DNA from: Tetracladium setigerum
Taxonomy: Eukaryota; Ascomycota; Leotiomycetes; Helotiales
Assembly (NCBI GenBank): GCA_031472005.1
Contig: PZJY01000006.1
Location: forward strand, 2,480,001 to 2,544,000
Direction: 5' to 3'
DNA length: 64,000 nt
Part shown: positions 1 through 11,088 of the stretch, piece by piece
Layout: every line of letters begins with the position of its first letter
How positions within the stretch are numbered: position 1 is the stretch's first letter
Notes under the pieces: model-generated
Databases searched by the model: none
The model's input: the letters and a program-made list of their open reading frames with translations, nothing else
What the model was told of the DNA's origin: nothing
Position numbers and translations under genes: made by a program

Positions 1-1221
1 CATTTGGATGACCCCCTACGCGATCATTCAGCTCCACTGGCTGACCGGTTTCATTAACAGGTCCGGTGCCGCCATTATTATGACCAACAGCAGGTCCTCC
101 CTTCTCGACATCGGCGGCGGCTTGGTTGCGGCGGCTGAACATTGTTCCTAGAGAGCTGAATTTGAACCCTCCTCTACCGCCAGTGTGGCCTGTTGTTGCG
201 GAGGGGTTATTGGGGTCGTAGGTGGTGGAGTGGGAGTGGGAATGGGAGGTTGTGCCGTCAGCTGTGGCGCGACGTGAGATGAAGACTGTTTTTGTTGAAA
301 CAGGATATTAGCATCTTTTCTTGTGTTTTCCCCACAGCTAATTCAATTGCTGTTTGAATGGACAAGGAGGGGAGGGGGTAAAGAGTAGAAGCAAGGAAGG
401 GAGGCGCGTACGAGAGGCGAACAAAGTCACACAGAAGAACAACCAATTCAACAGCGCAAAGGCCATGGCCGCACGTGTGGAATCCGTGAAGCTGTTTTGC
501 CATCGGAAGCCAAACCAGGTGTCGGACCAGGCGCGGGTGTAGTCTGCGAGAAGGGCGAATGTGGTGAGCCAGAAGATGGTGGTCAATGCTTCGAATACGC
601 TGGCGAGGTGGGTTGGGTTGGTTAGTTTTGATTGTTGGTGGGAAGGGGATGGATGGATGGTTGAGAGTAGGTAGGTAGAGCTTACAAGTGACCCCAGAAA
701 TGGTAGGCTTGTGGCATGAAGCGGGGAGCGCAGAAGGTCTGGTGATGGAGTTAGTTCGTTATCTAAGTAAAGCATTTGTTCAAATGCTTTTTTGTGTGGA
801 GAGAGAAGAGAAGGGAGTACATACGTAGAGGAGGAACAAGACTGTCCAGACGAAAGTGAAGAAGGCCATTCCTGTTTTTGCTGTTAAACCGTCGTCTATC
901 TCAAACTACACTTTCGCTGACTTACCATAGCCACTCAACTATGAGTACATTAGATTAGTTCTTTGCTTTCCGAGATTTCGAGGGAGGAGGAGGAGAAGGC
1001 TTGCTTACATAGACATAACTTGCAGCATTTGCAGCTAAACTCAACACCAAAATATTAAAGATCTTGATAGATATCAGTATAGTACGATGTATATGTTGTA
1101 TGGTTGGTCATTGAAAACATACACCCTGAATGACCCGGATGATGGCCAACCAGAACGGTTGGTGTGGGATGTGTTCTCGACCTGTCCCAGTGGGATACGT
1201 ATTTCTGTTGAAATTCACCAT
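1..1221 (-). CDS. MARVEL-domain four-helix membrane protein (3' end cut by window edge)
   Basis: Fungal MARVEL-type protein, inferred to sit in the plasma or vesicle membrane. I read eight exons on the minus strand: 1221-1123, 1062-1009, 938-926, 871-825, 738-686, 599-412 and 285-1, with phases that join exactly. The start is the ATG at 1221 (ACCATCATGG context). Hydrophobic stretches are FWLAIIRVIQGIFNILVLSL, a second near GYGMAFFTFVWTVLFLLY, a third around ALTTIFWLTTFALLADYT, and a fourth at AAMAFALLNWLFFCVTLF. The conserved W-to-D-to-S spacing after helix 3 fits fungal MARVEL proteins. The C-terminal tail is hydrophilic, rich in Gly, Asn and His-Ser, and runs off the left edge, so the stop is not seen. 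One exon is only 13 nt long. The family assignment is good; no partner or substrate is known from the sequence. (Only seven exon segments are listed; the eighth count includes the unseen terminal part.). Confidence 0.75.
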
Positions 1222-2611
1222 GATGGTTGAATACTCGTCACACTCGATATTCGTGATTTTTGTCGGTTGCGTATGTTTTGATTCTCTTTGTCGTGATCTT
1301 TCTTCACTCACAGTAGAAAGGAAAGAGCCTTCGCAAACTTGAGGAAAGAAGTCGACGGACGGGTGATCACCTATTTATTTAAAGGCTCCCATCCCAACCC
1401 AATCTCACAAATCCTGGTCGATCAGTTCCGGCTTCCAGCTTGGTATCCAAACCCCCGGCACTTGTGATTCGCTGCCCAAGACGGGAAGTGCGATGTTGTG
1501 ACGAATTCTTTGTTCGTTTTCAACTACCTTCCAAGAAGCACTTAGGTCTTGGAAGTTACTCCGAGTTTACTGATCTCCCCCATTGTGAGCAAAAATCGTC
1601 ATGGAAGGCTGTGATATCATTTGACGGATAGCCGTGGATACTTCAAAAGAACAAAGCCTCGTGAGCATGGGGGAGCTTGGAGTTTCAGACTCAGTGGTCT
1701 GAGTTGGCGAATAGGGAGATGTTGTGCCAATTGACAGCGGGGTAGAAGTCTTGGTGGTGTTGTTAAAAATACCCGAAAACTACGTAATTGGCCCACAGAT
1801 GGTAGAGGGGTGGATGAAAAGTTGGGTGACTCTTTCAACATCTCACATGTTGTGCAATCCATCGAACTGTGTGAATAATAATCGAAACTAATTAATTCTT
1901 CGAGATGGTGTGCTGCCGCGCTTTCCGGCAGAGAGGAGATGAGACTCGTCTTGTCGCAATACTGTATAAGGCAAATATATTATCATTATATTATTATGAT
2001 ACCGCGAACTACTAGTCAATAATGTCAAGGTCCTGTTTGAAGTGGAGATATCAATAATGTCAAGGGTTTGCTGGGACACGCGTAGCCACAGCTGCCAAGG
2101 AGAGGCTCATCCATCAAAACGCGACGCAGATAGCTGGGTACGAAGTACTACTGTACAGTACTCCGTAGAGTATCCTCGTATGATCAACAAAGACTGCCGT
2201 TGATCTTCTTCCGCTTAGTCCTTGGAAAACGTTCTCCGGCCCGCCTTTGATCTGCAGCCACTCGGCATTGAACGTTGTAGACTAGCCCAGCGCACGGGAT
2301 ACAGATTTTCCGCGTATTGATGTAGTTAGTGTAGTGAATAAGTTGGGCGACTCTTTAAAATCTCACATGTTTAAGTATGCCTTATAATCAGCTCAGCTTT
2401 TTTAAGGTCACAATGCGGCGCGAGAGCATATCAAAAATCGAATAGTACAAATGGAAGCCTTAGATAACGATTACCGAACTGGGCAAAGTAAGATAAAACT
2501 TCGCATTTTTTTAACATGAGTCCTCGGAATTTTTATTATAAGAAAATCAAAAAGGGAAGTAGAGAGAAGAAGAAGAGAATTAAATGATAAGGGAGCAGCT
2601 AATACTGAAAA
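1222..2611. other. Intergenic, repeat-bearing
   Basis: No credible gene. The MARVEL gene promoter lies at the left. The stretch holds one copy of a dispersed repeat (2086-2324), a pair of diverged about 35-bp direct repeats near 1812-1846 and 2336-2370, and a local duplication of the phrase TCAATAATGTCAAGG at about 2016 and 2052. Confidence 0.6.
2086..2324 (+). repeat. Dispersed repeat, copy 1 (uninterrupted)
   Basis: Shares long blocks with 6671-7025, in the same orientation. Both start at CCACAGCTGCCAAGGAGAGG, both contain CGTTCTCCGGCCCGCCT and CAGCGCACGGGATA, and both end near TATTGATG. Many differences between the copies are C/T or G/A transitions. Copy 1 carries about 30 extra bases in the middle that include a TGTACAGTAC palindrome. 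It has no open reading frame of note, so it may be a fragment of a larger inactive element. Confidence 0.75.
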
Positions 2612-4570
2612 CTACGAAGGATCTCGCGTCGCACTATACTTTCTCATCTCAACTGAGTGTTGTTCCACAATGACTCTCATCCCATCAGCTGTCTCCGGAG
2701 CAACAAATCTCTTCTCCTTCACTCCATTTGCCTCTATGATATCCTCAAACGTCGAACCCTGGCTATATCCTCCACGTCTCCAAAACTCCGAGACCAGCCA
2801 GGTACAAAAGCCAATTGGTGACCCAGCTCCAGATCCCCCCATTGTAAAGGCGGGACTCAAAGACGAGGAGCTGAAGTCCGCAGAATTGGGCAGGCTCGAG
2901 TCCTGGTCGGGAGACGGTAGTAGCAGAGCGAGACCAAGCAAACCCTGTGGCTCCTCTTTCAGGATCGAAACAGCGCGGTGCGATTGAATGCCGACGATGA
3001 TGGTCCAGATGGTTATCAGAAGCAGGATTCCTAGCATAGGACCAGCTACCCAAGTCACGACCGTCAGTCGTGATACCTGAGTTAGGGAAGCGCCTTTGAC
3101 AGTCTCTGGAGTCGTTGTAGACTGTAGAAGGAACGATCTCGCCGTAAAAGCGAAGGTTGATTGAAATATCTCCGTTGTTGCATTGATGAGATCTGCACTT
3201 GTTGGTCGTAGGTTTGGGTCGTTCTTGCGTGCGTGGCTGAGGGCCAGAAGTCCAAAAGTGTTACCTGAGATGGTAGCTGTTGGGTCTAACGCGACGATCA
3301 GCTGCACGCCCGTCTCAAAAAGGGCTGATGAGGACCATTGAAATGATGTCGAGACGTCTGCGGGCTTGAAACTGACGATAGCGGGTGATTGAGGAGGCTC
3401 AGCTGCGGAAATGGATAGACTCCCTTGAGTCTTCCAGTATGATGGTATGCAAGATATGACCTTGAGATCAGAGAGTCGATTGGCGGCATTCGCATCGAAG
3501 TAACCATGTAGCAAAAGCATTCGGCTACTTTCTCCACAGTTCGCCGTCTCTGCTGATGCAGTCATGTACTCGGTGGCGGCAGCATTATCGACCACGAGAG
3601 TTTGACGGTAGGCGCATCCTCGATCTGTGCCTGAAATTCTCACAGTAACACTTGTCGCATCAGAGGTGTTAGAGGAAGAGTAATCTGATAGAGTGGTGCA
3701 ATCAAGATCTGCCCAGTACGCAGTGAGGTTGACAGCAAGTTGTGTCCCTAATTTTGAAGTGCTTGCTGAATTGAACTGAGGAAATGCATAGCGGTCTAGT
3801 GTCCAAGGTGGAAATCTCGCATCAAGATTGCGTGTTGCTAGGACGAGGTTCAAGGCGGAAGCAAGGTTGGTCCTCGAGTCAACGCCCGTTTCATTGAAAG
3901 CAGTCGTGATGAGCATGTCTGCAGGACGAGTGCTTGGAGTGTCTTCGGCAGCAAAAAGATTGCTGGCAAGGGCAATCAGAGCCAATTTGTTCACAAAAGT
4001 AAGCAGGATAGCTACTCCTAGAACTCGGTGTTTGTTTCTCCACGCTCTATACCAGCGGGTTGGTAAAGCGTGTTGTCGATAATCCAGAAGGACTGACAGC
4101 TTTCCAGTAGCTCCATCTGGCTTTGCCAGTTCGATGAATGGTTGACGGTCCTGAAAGTCGGAGATGATGGCGGCCCAGCAAAGGACATAGACTGTAATAA
4201 TCAAAGTTGGGAGTGAGGTCCATAGCAGCGAATATGCGGAATTCTTGTCCAGTTTCCCCAGATTCATCCCCAAAAGGGAGAGCTGGACTACCGAGCTGGA
4301 AGGATGGTTGCGAACCCCGAATTCGACTTCGATATTGCCAGTAGGACAACTATAGTTATGATGAAGGCCAAATTAACAATAGTCACTAACAATGTGGTCC
4401 ACCATCGTAGTTTCCACGGTATGAAACCCTCCGGGCGAGTGGTTGGTGATGCCATTTTCGGATCTATAGCAATAGTTAACAATCGACATATTCTATAATA
4501 TCAACCCCTAGTATTTGCCAGAGTACATACCAGAATAGACCAAGGGATTAGAAACAGGGGCGTAATTCAT
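2612..4570 (-). CDS. DUF3433-family membrane protein (one frame break)
   Basis: Fungal integral membrane protein of unknown function. Exon 1 is 4570-4531 (from ATG, MNYAPVSNPLVYS); a 67-nt intron at 4530-4464 has a GTATGT donor and CTATAG acceptor; exon 2 runs 4463-2612. Membrane spans are LLVTIVNLAFIITIVVLLAI near the N-terminus, SLLWTSLPTLIITVYVLCWA, VLGVAILLTFVNKLALIALA, and a last one at VAGPMLGILLLITIWTIIVG before a Ser-rich cytosolic tail. A long, Asn-X-Ser/Thr-rich loop lies between spans 3 and 4 and is probably lumenal or extracellular. Exon 2 changes frame at the GGGG run 4315-4318. Adding one base joins SNSG to the block HPSSSVVQLSLLG and makes the total length a multiple of three (about 630 aa). 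I read this as a sequence error, not an intron, because no donor/acceptor pair fits. Confidence 0.75.
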
Positions 4571-4684
4571 GTTGTGAACACTTTGATGTTTCTTCATTCA
4601 GACTTCATTCAGACTTCATTCATATAACAAAAATGTGTCGTGGTCGTTGCACCAAAAGAGGGCAGAGGCATTTCAATCTGCCAA

Positions 4685-4867
4685 ATGTCTCGCACAGCCT
4701 TCCCCAGCAAACCCCAGACTGATATCTCAGCTGGGAAGCCTCTCCAATCTCCCGTCCCACACATCCCCGATAACCGAGCTAGAAATCCCGCTAACATCGA
4801 GCGGCTGAGTCTGGGCACCCAATCAGTCGGACCCAAGAATGTGTATGTCTTCGGAGGAAAGCTTTGA
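4685..4867 (+). CDS. Possible 60-aa ORF, unrecognised
   Basis: ATG at 4685 gives MSRTAFPSKPQTDISAGKPL and continues to a stop at 4865-4867, ending VYVFGGKL. It lies between the start of the DUF3433 gene (-) and the secreted cysteine-rich gene (+). There is no signal peptide, membrane span or known motif, and an antisense frame is also open. It may be chance or part of the 5' leader of the next gene. The rest of 4571-5092 shows only three ACTTCATTCA-type direct repeats at 4596-4622. Confidence 0.15.
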   Translation: MSRTAFPSKPQTDISAGKPLQSPVPHIPDNRARNPANIERLSLGTQSVGPKNVYVFGGKL

Positions 4868-5092
4868 GGCGCACTTAGTCCACCACGATCTTTCGAGCTG
4901 TTGAGAAATGTGTCAATTGATGGGAGACGGGGAGGGAAGGTTTTGTGTTGTGGAGAGAGCCTGACTTACAGCCACAAGGTAGCTGAATTTTGCTTCCATC
5001 CAAAAAATTTCTTGCTTCTTCTGGCTTCAGGGGAGGAGGCAAGTTCCTCATTGATTTTTCTGGATACTGTGCAAATTGTATATCACTGCACA

Positions 5093-6283
5093 ATGTTCAA
5101 GTCATTCCAGATCCAAGTTCTCGCCATCATCAGTTTCATCCTCTGCTTTGCGGCAGCAGCACGATCAGTCCTCCCGGACCCCTCAACATGCGTAGACCCA
5201 AACGTGACCTTCGACGGCTGCAAGGTCCTAGAAGCAAAGAGTGCAGAATGCGGCGGCATCTCTGTGGATGATCAAACCGAACTCATAGCTTGTTTCTGCA
5301 CGCAAGAGGTGTACTCTTCCATCATCAAGTAAGTGCTCTCTCCCTCCTCTATACAATTGAGAATTAAAAACTACATGATTCCATTATTGCTGTTGGAAAT
5401 GGTTAATTACAATGGAGAGAAAGAAATTAGAAGCAGAAACAACTAACAGAAAGTTACAGCTGCAAATCCGAAATCCGCACCTGCCAACGCTCCGACTCGG
5501 GCGACGCAACATACGATTCCATCCTCAAGGAATGGAAATCGGCATGTCTCTCCAAAATATCATTCACGCCGACCTCCCCCTCCAATCCCTCCAGCCCATC
5601 CAACCCATCCAACCCTTCCCAATCCTCCCCTTTACCAACAGCCAAACCAACAACAACCAACTTCCCCGACCTCCCCAGCTGCCAGCACGTCTACACGGCC
5701 TGCGCAAGATGGAGCAGCCAAGGGGCCCTCTGCAGCGCGCAATTCACCGTCTCGAGCGAGTACTATGCCTGCCAATGTAAACCCGAGGTCCTGGTCCAGG
5801 CGAGTGCGTGTCAGATTGGGGCAGCGGAGTGTTTGGGGGAGGCGTTGAATTCGGAGACGTTGTATGAGAGTCGGTTTTGTGGATCTTTTACACAGGCGGG
5901 ATCGGGGACTGCTTCGTCGGTTGTAAGTACCTACCTACCTACCTACCTTACCTACTCTTTCTTTTGATAGAATGTGAGGATGGCTGGTTCTGCGGAGAGA
6001 ATAGGGATATATATATACATGATGTGTTTACTGACTTCATTGGTGGTTGCAGAGCGATACGCTGACGACGAGTGCTGGTGGTGGGGGGTCGAACAGAGGG
6101 GAGGCGACGACGGCGTTTACGCCTAGTACTAGATCAGCAAGTGTTGCTACTACAACGTCCACAGCTTTTGCGAGTTCATCAAGAGCGGAGAAGAAGAAAG
6201 TATGGGTTATGGATTGTTGGCCATGTTTCCTGGCTGGTATTTGTGATTTGTATATGAAATTTAAAATGATTCCAATGACTTAG
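5093..6283 (+). CDS. Secreted cysteine-rich, Ser/Thr-rich protein
   Basis: Three exons: 5093-5328, 5460-5922 and 6053-6283, phases 2 and 0, about 309 aa. The start at 5093 gives a signal peptide (MFKSFQIQVLAIISFILC, then AAAARS). Two cysteine-rich blocks follow. The first runs from STCVDPNVTFDGC through ACFCTQE to the pair CKSEIRTC. The second runs from DLPSCQHVYTAC to CQCKPEV and SRFCGSF. A Pro/Ser linker of near-repeats (SNPSSPSNPSNPS) separates them. The tail is Ser/Thr/Ala-rich like those of cell-wall or GPI proteins, but its last 25 residues are not a clean GPI signal, so a further 3' intron is possible near GTATGG at about 6199. It resembles CFEM-like and other cysteine-rich fungal surface proteins without a clear CFEM spacing. 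Confidence 0.7.
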
Positions 6284-6575
6284 TGACTAAAAGATGGAGG
6301 ACAAATAGGTCTAGAACAACTAGTGAGGGATCTTTATGGGAAGTTGAGAAAAATCAACGATGCTCCATTATTATTTCCTCCCCACCCCAAAATCATAACA
6401 TCCGCCATTTACCCGCCATGGGAGATGAACACTCGCTACTTGCTCTTGCGGCACTTGTATAACTGAGTAGATGCTCGTGCTGCCCCGTAAGCTTCCTCTC
6501 TTCTTCCACTTACTACCACTTACCACCTACCACTCTTCTGTTGGAGACTCATTTTAGTACGATAATAGGAGATGT

Positions 6576-6600
6576 AAATAAATAAATAAATAAATAAATA
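6576..6600. repeat. (AAAT)n microsatellite
   Basis: About six uninterrupted AAAT units directly readable in an AT-rich stretch. Confidence 0.95.
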
Positions 6601-6670
6601 GTCGAATAACCATTCCGAAAATTATATTAAAAGTAATGTTATAATAACAAATAAGTATATTTCTACTTAT

Positions 6671-7025
6671 CCACAGCTGCCAAGGAGAGGCTCATCCACC
6701 AAATGCGACCCAGATGACTATGAGGTACAGTGGTATCCTGGTATAATTGACAAGACCGTTGACCTTCTTCGGCTTGGTCTGGAACGTTCTCCGGCCCGCC
6801 TCTGATCGATCTACCGCCACTTGGCATTGAACATTGTACAGCAGCCCAGCGCACGGGATACTATAACCCCAACCCCGAATGTAATACGGTGGGCCTGAAC
6901 TTAACTTACTCTACACAGAATGTTGGCTGTCAAGTATCGCCACCGATAGTAATAGAGTTAACTTTGGACCCACCATATTACATTCGGAGTTGGAGGGTAT
7001 AGTCCAGATTTCCACCTATTGATGC
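6671..7025 (+). repeat. Dispersed repeat, copy 2 (split by an insertion)
   Basis: The left part (6671-6860) matches 2086-2302. The match resumes after the inserted element with AGATTTCCACCTATTGATG, corresponding to AGATTTTCCGCGTATTGATG in copy 1. The uninterrupted copy 1 therefore shows the empty site and defines the insertion. Confidence 0.75.
6861..7002. mobile_element. 142-bp MITE-like terminal-inverted-repeat element
   Basis: The left end (6861-6895) begins CTATAACCCC. The right end (6966-7002), read in reverse complement, begins CTATACCCTC. Both arms contain CCGAATGTAATA followed by GGTGGG, so the imperfect inverted repeats are about 35 bp long. The middle is only about 70 bp and non-coding. 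The element sits inside a repeat whose other copy lacks it, which argues for transposition and not a chance hairpin. The insertion point is at GGGATA in the empty copy. A TA target duplication (Tc1/mariner type) is possible but cannot be fixed because the TIR itself ends in TATAG. Confidence 0.7.
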
Positions 7026-7583
7026 AGAGTCTAGGCATCCCACAAGGCCTCTCCTCTCTTGGCTCTTCTTACACTACTCGGTGAGCGATAATCTCAGTAT
7101 TCTGGGTCGGAGAGCACAGGCTGAGCAGAGTTCTTCTCATACAACATCATACCTCGAATAACAAAAACCGATATAGATGTGCTGTTGCTGCCCGGGTCAC
7201 CCGATTTCCAAGGAAGAACAGGCTGATAAGAAATGTGGAAAGACGACTCTTTTTGCAACTAGCAAAACCTGGAGATCGGACTGGCCAAAACCTTGAAAGG
7301 CACTCCTGTCTCTGGATCAACACTTTCTACCACAGATCTGAAGATTTTCAACGACATGGTTGATTATTGAGCATGGAAGACTAGCCCCTGCAAATACTCA
7401 AGTGAGCAGTCGGCAGTAGTCCAACCTTTAAACCAGTCCTTCGGTAGGGGTCTCCCGGTTTCCAAAGTCAGAGACCAGCTCTGGTAGATGTACTCTGAAG
7501 TATTTCCCTACCGAGCTAGAGAACTGTAGCCTCAAGCTTCTAGCGTCTCTATAGCTTGGCCAACCATCCGATCCAGCTTGCCA

Positions 7584-8066
7584 TCACTTGATATATTTCG
7601 GTAGATCGTTGATCCGCAGAATCGGTACTTCGAGGTGTTGTCGCTCATAGTAGCATAGCAAAGTTGCAATTCCGTCATTATTTGGTGTAGAAAGCGTATC
7701 GTTGAATTCGCCCGCCACCATTAATCCGATATTCTGCGGATGATTCGTTGCGCACTTTATCCTCCATAATCGATCCAAAGCTACCCAAGGAATCGCAAGT
7801 ATCGAAATGCGTAAGAGTTTGGGAAGGTACTGTACTGTACAAAGCCTGGCCGACAGTTCCCCGATCGGTGGAATCTTTTTGCTCTGACTGTTGAGACTAG
7901 AGACTATAGAGGAATGAAATTGCCCTAACTCGACGTTCAGCGTTTCCCAGGGATGTTTGAAGTTGTCATGAGTTGATATGGGAGAGAAGAAAATGGGGGA
8001 TTGAAGCTCAGCTGCATGGCTCTCACAAACTAGCCAAGCTTTGCTGGATGAATGGTTTCTCCGCAA
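7584..8066 (-). pseudogene. Open frame without ATG, unrecognised (possible gene relic)
   Basis: 160 open codons on the minus strand with no in-frame ATG at the 5' end, ending EVPILRINDLPKYIK. The composition is protein-like (LRISILAIPWVALDRLWRI), but I find no family match or flanking exons. It lies downstream of the repeat cluster and may be the remnant of a decayed gene or a chance frame. Confidence 0.15.
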
Positions 8067-8458
8067 CCCGGTTTCTCAAGCCAAGCTTATCAGCTCCATA
8101 ATCCCTACTCGTATCATGCTTCCTCTTCCTCTTTCATCTCTTAAAATTTTCAATGATAAGGACAAATCCCCAATTTTGGATATCAAATATTTCAACAAGT
8201 TGAGTTCATGCAGCGGCGCAAAGATAAGAATCCAATGATGGTCTTTCCACTCTTTGTCGCCCTGCAAATGCAGCTTCCCAAACCCTGAACCTGCATTGGT
8301 TATGTCACTATCTCGGCCGTTCTGACCAGAAAATGGTACCCGGAAGGAAAGGCTAAGTCGACTTCATTTCCAGGGAATTCGTTATCTTCTCTCCCTTGCC
8401 TCCTCCCTACTGTTTCTTTCTGTATCCCATATCTCCTTTGCATGACAACTCTCTTGCG

Positions 8459-10362
8459 ATGCTTCTCTCTGTGTGTTTGAAACTCGCCTTTCTGGTGTCC
8501 TCGGGTTCCGCAACCGCAAAAATCTCAACTCCAATATGGGGCGGGGACTTTCCCGTTTTCCCCCTACAGGAAAATGCAGAGACGACAAAATTGTTCCCAA
8601 TGGCTTCGTGCAATGGCTTCAAATTGGAAGAAGCGACCATTGATCAAATGCAAGCGGCAATGAAGAAGGGAACATTGACAAGTCAACAATTGGTCATTTG
8701 CTACTTGCAACGGCAGTATCAAACTGATGATTACATCAAGTGAGTTCTCCTCCATACTCGACTTCAGCCAGAGAAGGCTAACGACACCACAGCTCCATTC
8801 TCCAGGTCAATCCCGATGTCTTCACCATCGCCGCAAAATTAGACGCCGAACGCCATGCAGGAAAAGTTCGAGGTCCACTCCATGGCATTCCGTTTCTTGT
8901 GAAAGAAAACATCGCCTCAAAAGATAAGATGGAAACGACGGCTGGAAGCTGGGCCTTGATGGGATCTATTGTACCACGTGATGCTCATGTGGTCAAGAAA
9001 CTGCGAGAAGCAGGAGCTGTGTTACTTGGAAAAGCAACATTGAGCGAGTGGGCTGACATGAGAAGTAACAACTACTCTGAAGGTTACTCAGCCAGAGGTG
9101 GGCAGGCCAGAAGTCCATACAACTTGACCTTGAATCCCGGTGGTAGTAGTTCGGGGAGCGCTGCTGCTGTTGCTGCGAATACGATCGCCTTTTCTTTGGG
9201 AACGGAGACAGATGGAAGTGGTGAGTTTGTAGAGCTTGATTCTTAGAAATTCGCTGATTTGAATCAGTTATCAACCCTGCAGAAAGAAACGCGGTGGTTG
9301 GATTCAAGCCAACCGTTGGCCTGACTAGCAGAGCAGGGTAAGAGCGTCGTTTCTTGTTGCACTTTTCATTCTGATTGTGAAAATAGAGTAATTCCAGAGA
9401 GCGAACACCAAGACTCAGTTGGTACGTTCGGTCGTACAGTACGAGATGCCGTTTACGCTCTCGACGCAATCTACGGTACCGATTCCCGGGACAATTACAC
9501 CCTCGCCCAAAAGAACCGCACACCTCAAAAAGGCTACGCTCAATTTCTCACCACCAAATCTGCTCTTAAAGGCGCGACCTTCGGTCTTCCATGGGCCTCC
9601 TTCTGGGCCAAAGCCGACCCGGAACAACTCCAAATTCTAGGGTCTCTTCTCACCCTCATCAAATCTGCAGGCGCCACAATAATCAATAACACCGAACTCC
9701 CCAACTACGAGACCATCGTTTCTCCAAACTACTGGGACTGGGACTATGGTACTAATCGTGGCTACCCCAACGAATCAGAATACACAGTTGTGAAAGTTGA
9801 TTTCTACAATAACATCAAAAGCTACCTCTCCGAGCTTAAAAATACAAACATTCGCTCCCTCGAAGATATCATCGCTTACAATATTGCCAACGATGGTACT
9901 GAAGGAGGCAATCCCTGGCCATTAGGAATTCCAGCTTTCTACTCCGGCCAAGATGGGTTTCTCGCTTCAGTCAAAACCAAAGGAGTTCGCGACGAAGTCT
10001 ACTACCAAGCGCTAGAGTTTTGCCAACGATCCACTCGCGAGGAAGGTATCGACGCAGCACTCACATACAAAGGTAAGAAATTGAATGGCCTTCTTGTACC
10101 GCCAGATGTGGGACAGACATATCAGATTGCGGCGCAAGCAGGTTATCCGATGATCACGATACCAGCGGGTGTGCATTCTGAAAGTGGGATGCCGTTTGGA
10201 TTGGCAATTATGCAGAGCGCATGGAAGGAGGAGGAGTTGGTTAGGTGGGGAAGTGCCATTGAGGATTTGCAGAGGGTGAGTAAGGGGAAAGGTGGAGGGA
10301 GAACTCTGCCGGAGTGGAGGGGATATCTGGAGAAGAACGTGCCGGTTTTAAATTTGTCTTAG
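8459..10362 (+). CDS. Secreted amidase-signature hydrolase
   Basis: Amidase-signature enzyme (hydrolysis of C-N amide bonds), about 584 aa. Exons are 8459-8739, 8793-9220, 9268-9337 and 9387-10362, all with GT-AG introns of 47-53 nt; the first intron has a GGCTAAC branch site. The ATG at 8459 gives a signal peptide (MLLSVCLKLAFLVSSGSATA), so the enzyme is probably secreted or vacuolar. The Ser-cisSer-Lys triad is visible: Lys131 in GIPFLVKEN, the Ser-rich motif GGSSSGSAAA at 210-219, and the nucleophile Ser236 in GTETDGSVINPAE. C-terminal blocks include GLLVPPD and AGYPMITIPAG, which line the pocket in the family. The substrate cannot be told from sequence. Length and motif order are normal and no frame breaks are seen. 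Confidence 0.92.
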
Positions 10363-11088
10363 GTGGTTGATTTAGAGTAGTGGTACAGCCAGTATACAAG
10401 TAACAGGAGAATTGAAATAGAGCCTTTGCGTTAAAGATGGTTGAGATGACTCTCGCTTAGTCGGAGTTCCTTTAAGCCCAGAAGGTCCGGAAATCTAATA
10501 TGTTCAAGGTGACATTCCGCTGGTTACAGCTGTCACTGAATTGATTACTATTGAACTAAAACTAGCGAATAAAGTATTCATATACTTTCAATCTACTCTA
10601 GGCCCGCTTGGATTCACTCAGACCGCCCTGCTCTCGACCTTCGAAGTATCGGGTCTCCTTCTCGCTTACCTCCTCGTTTGACGTCAATGAACACAACAAG
10701 TCTACTCCTACGTAGATTTGTATAGATTTCAGAACCGTGAGCAATTCAGGTTCAAATTTCTTCTATCATCCCCTGTTCGGAGAAAGTCAATCAGATCGAA
10801 TCTGTTTCGATTTCTTGTGAAAGAGTGTATCACGTGCTGATAAAGCTCCTTCAAAGCTCAATCGGAAAACCTTCCAGGGCGCATGGCCGGCTTCGGTCGA
10901 GTCCCATTCTTGCTTGACAAGCAACAATCCATCTTCAACATCACAGCACCAGATAAAGAGGAGATGTAAGATTACCTACTTCCAGTCCCTCTCCAATCCA
11001 GCCACTAATCTTATCCAAATAACAGACACGCATACCTCACACCCACATACATACCTCTTCCCTCAAAACAACCAACCAACCGCCCAGA
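10363..11088. other. Intergenic and 5' leader of the next gene
   Basis: Holds the amidase 3' end and the upstream leader of the next gene. An ATG at about 10884 opens a 28-codon uORF (MAGFGRVPFLLDK...). GTAAGA at about 10967 with a CCACTAAT branch and AACAG acceptor before about 11030 could be a 5' UTR intron. Nothing else is recognised. Confidence 0.4.

Larger units (their letters stand above)
6284..8458. other. Intergenic with repeats and an ORF relic
   Basis: Holds the AAAT microsatellite, the second dispersed repeat with its inserted inverted-repeat element, and a weak minus-strand open frame at 7584-8066. The final part before 8459 is the amidase promoter and leader, which is pyrimidine-rich. 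Confidence 0.6.

Noticed and set aside
338..775. 145-codon minus-strand ORF
   Set aside because: It reads through two introns of the MARVEL gene; only its middle part is exon.
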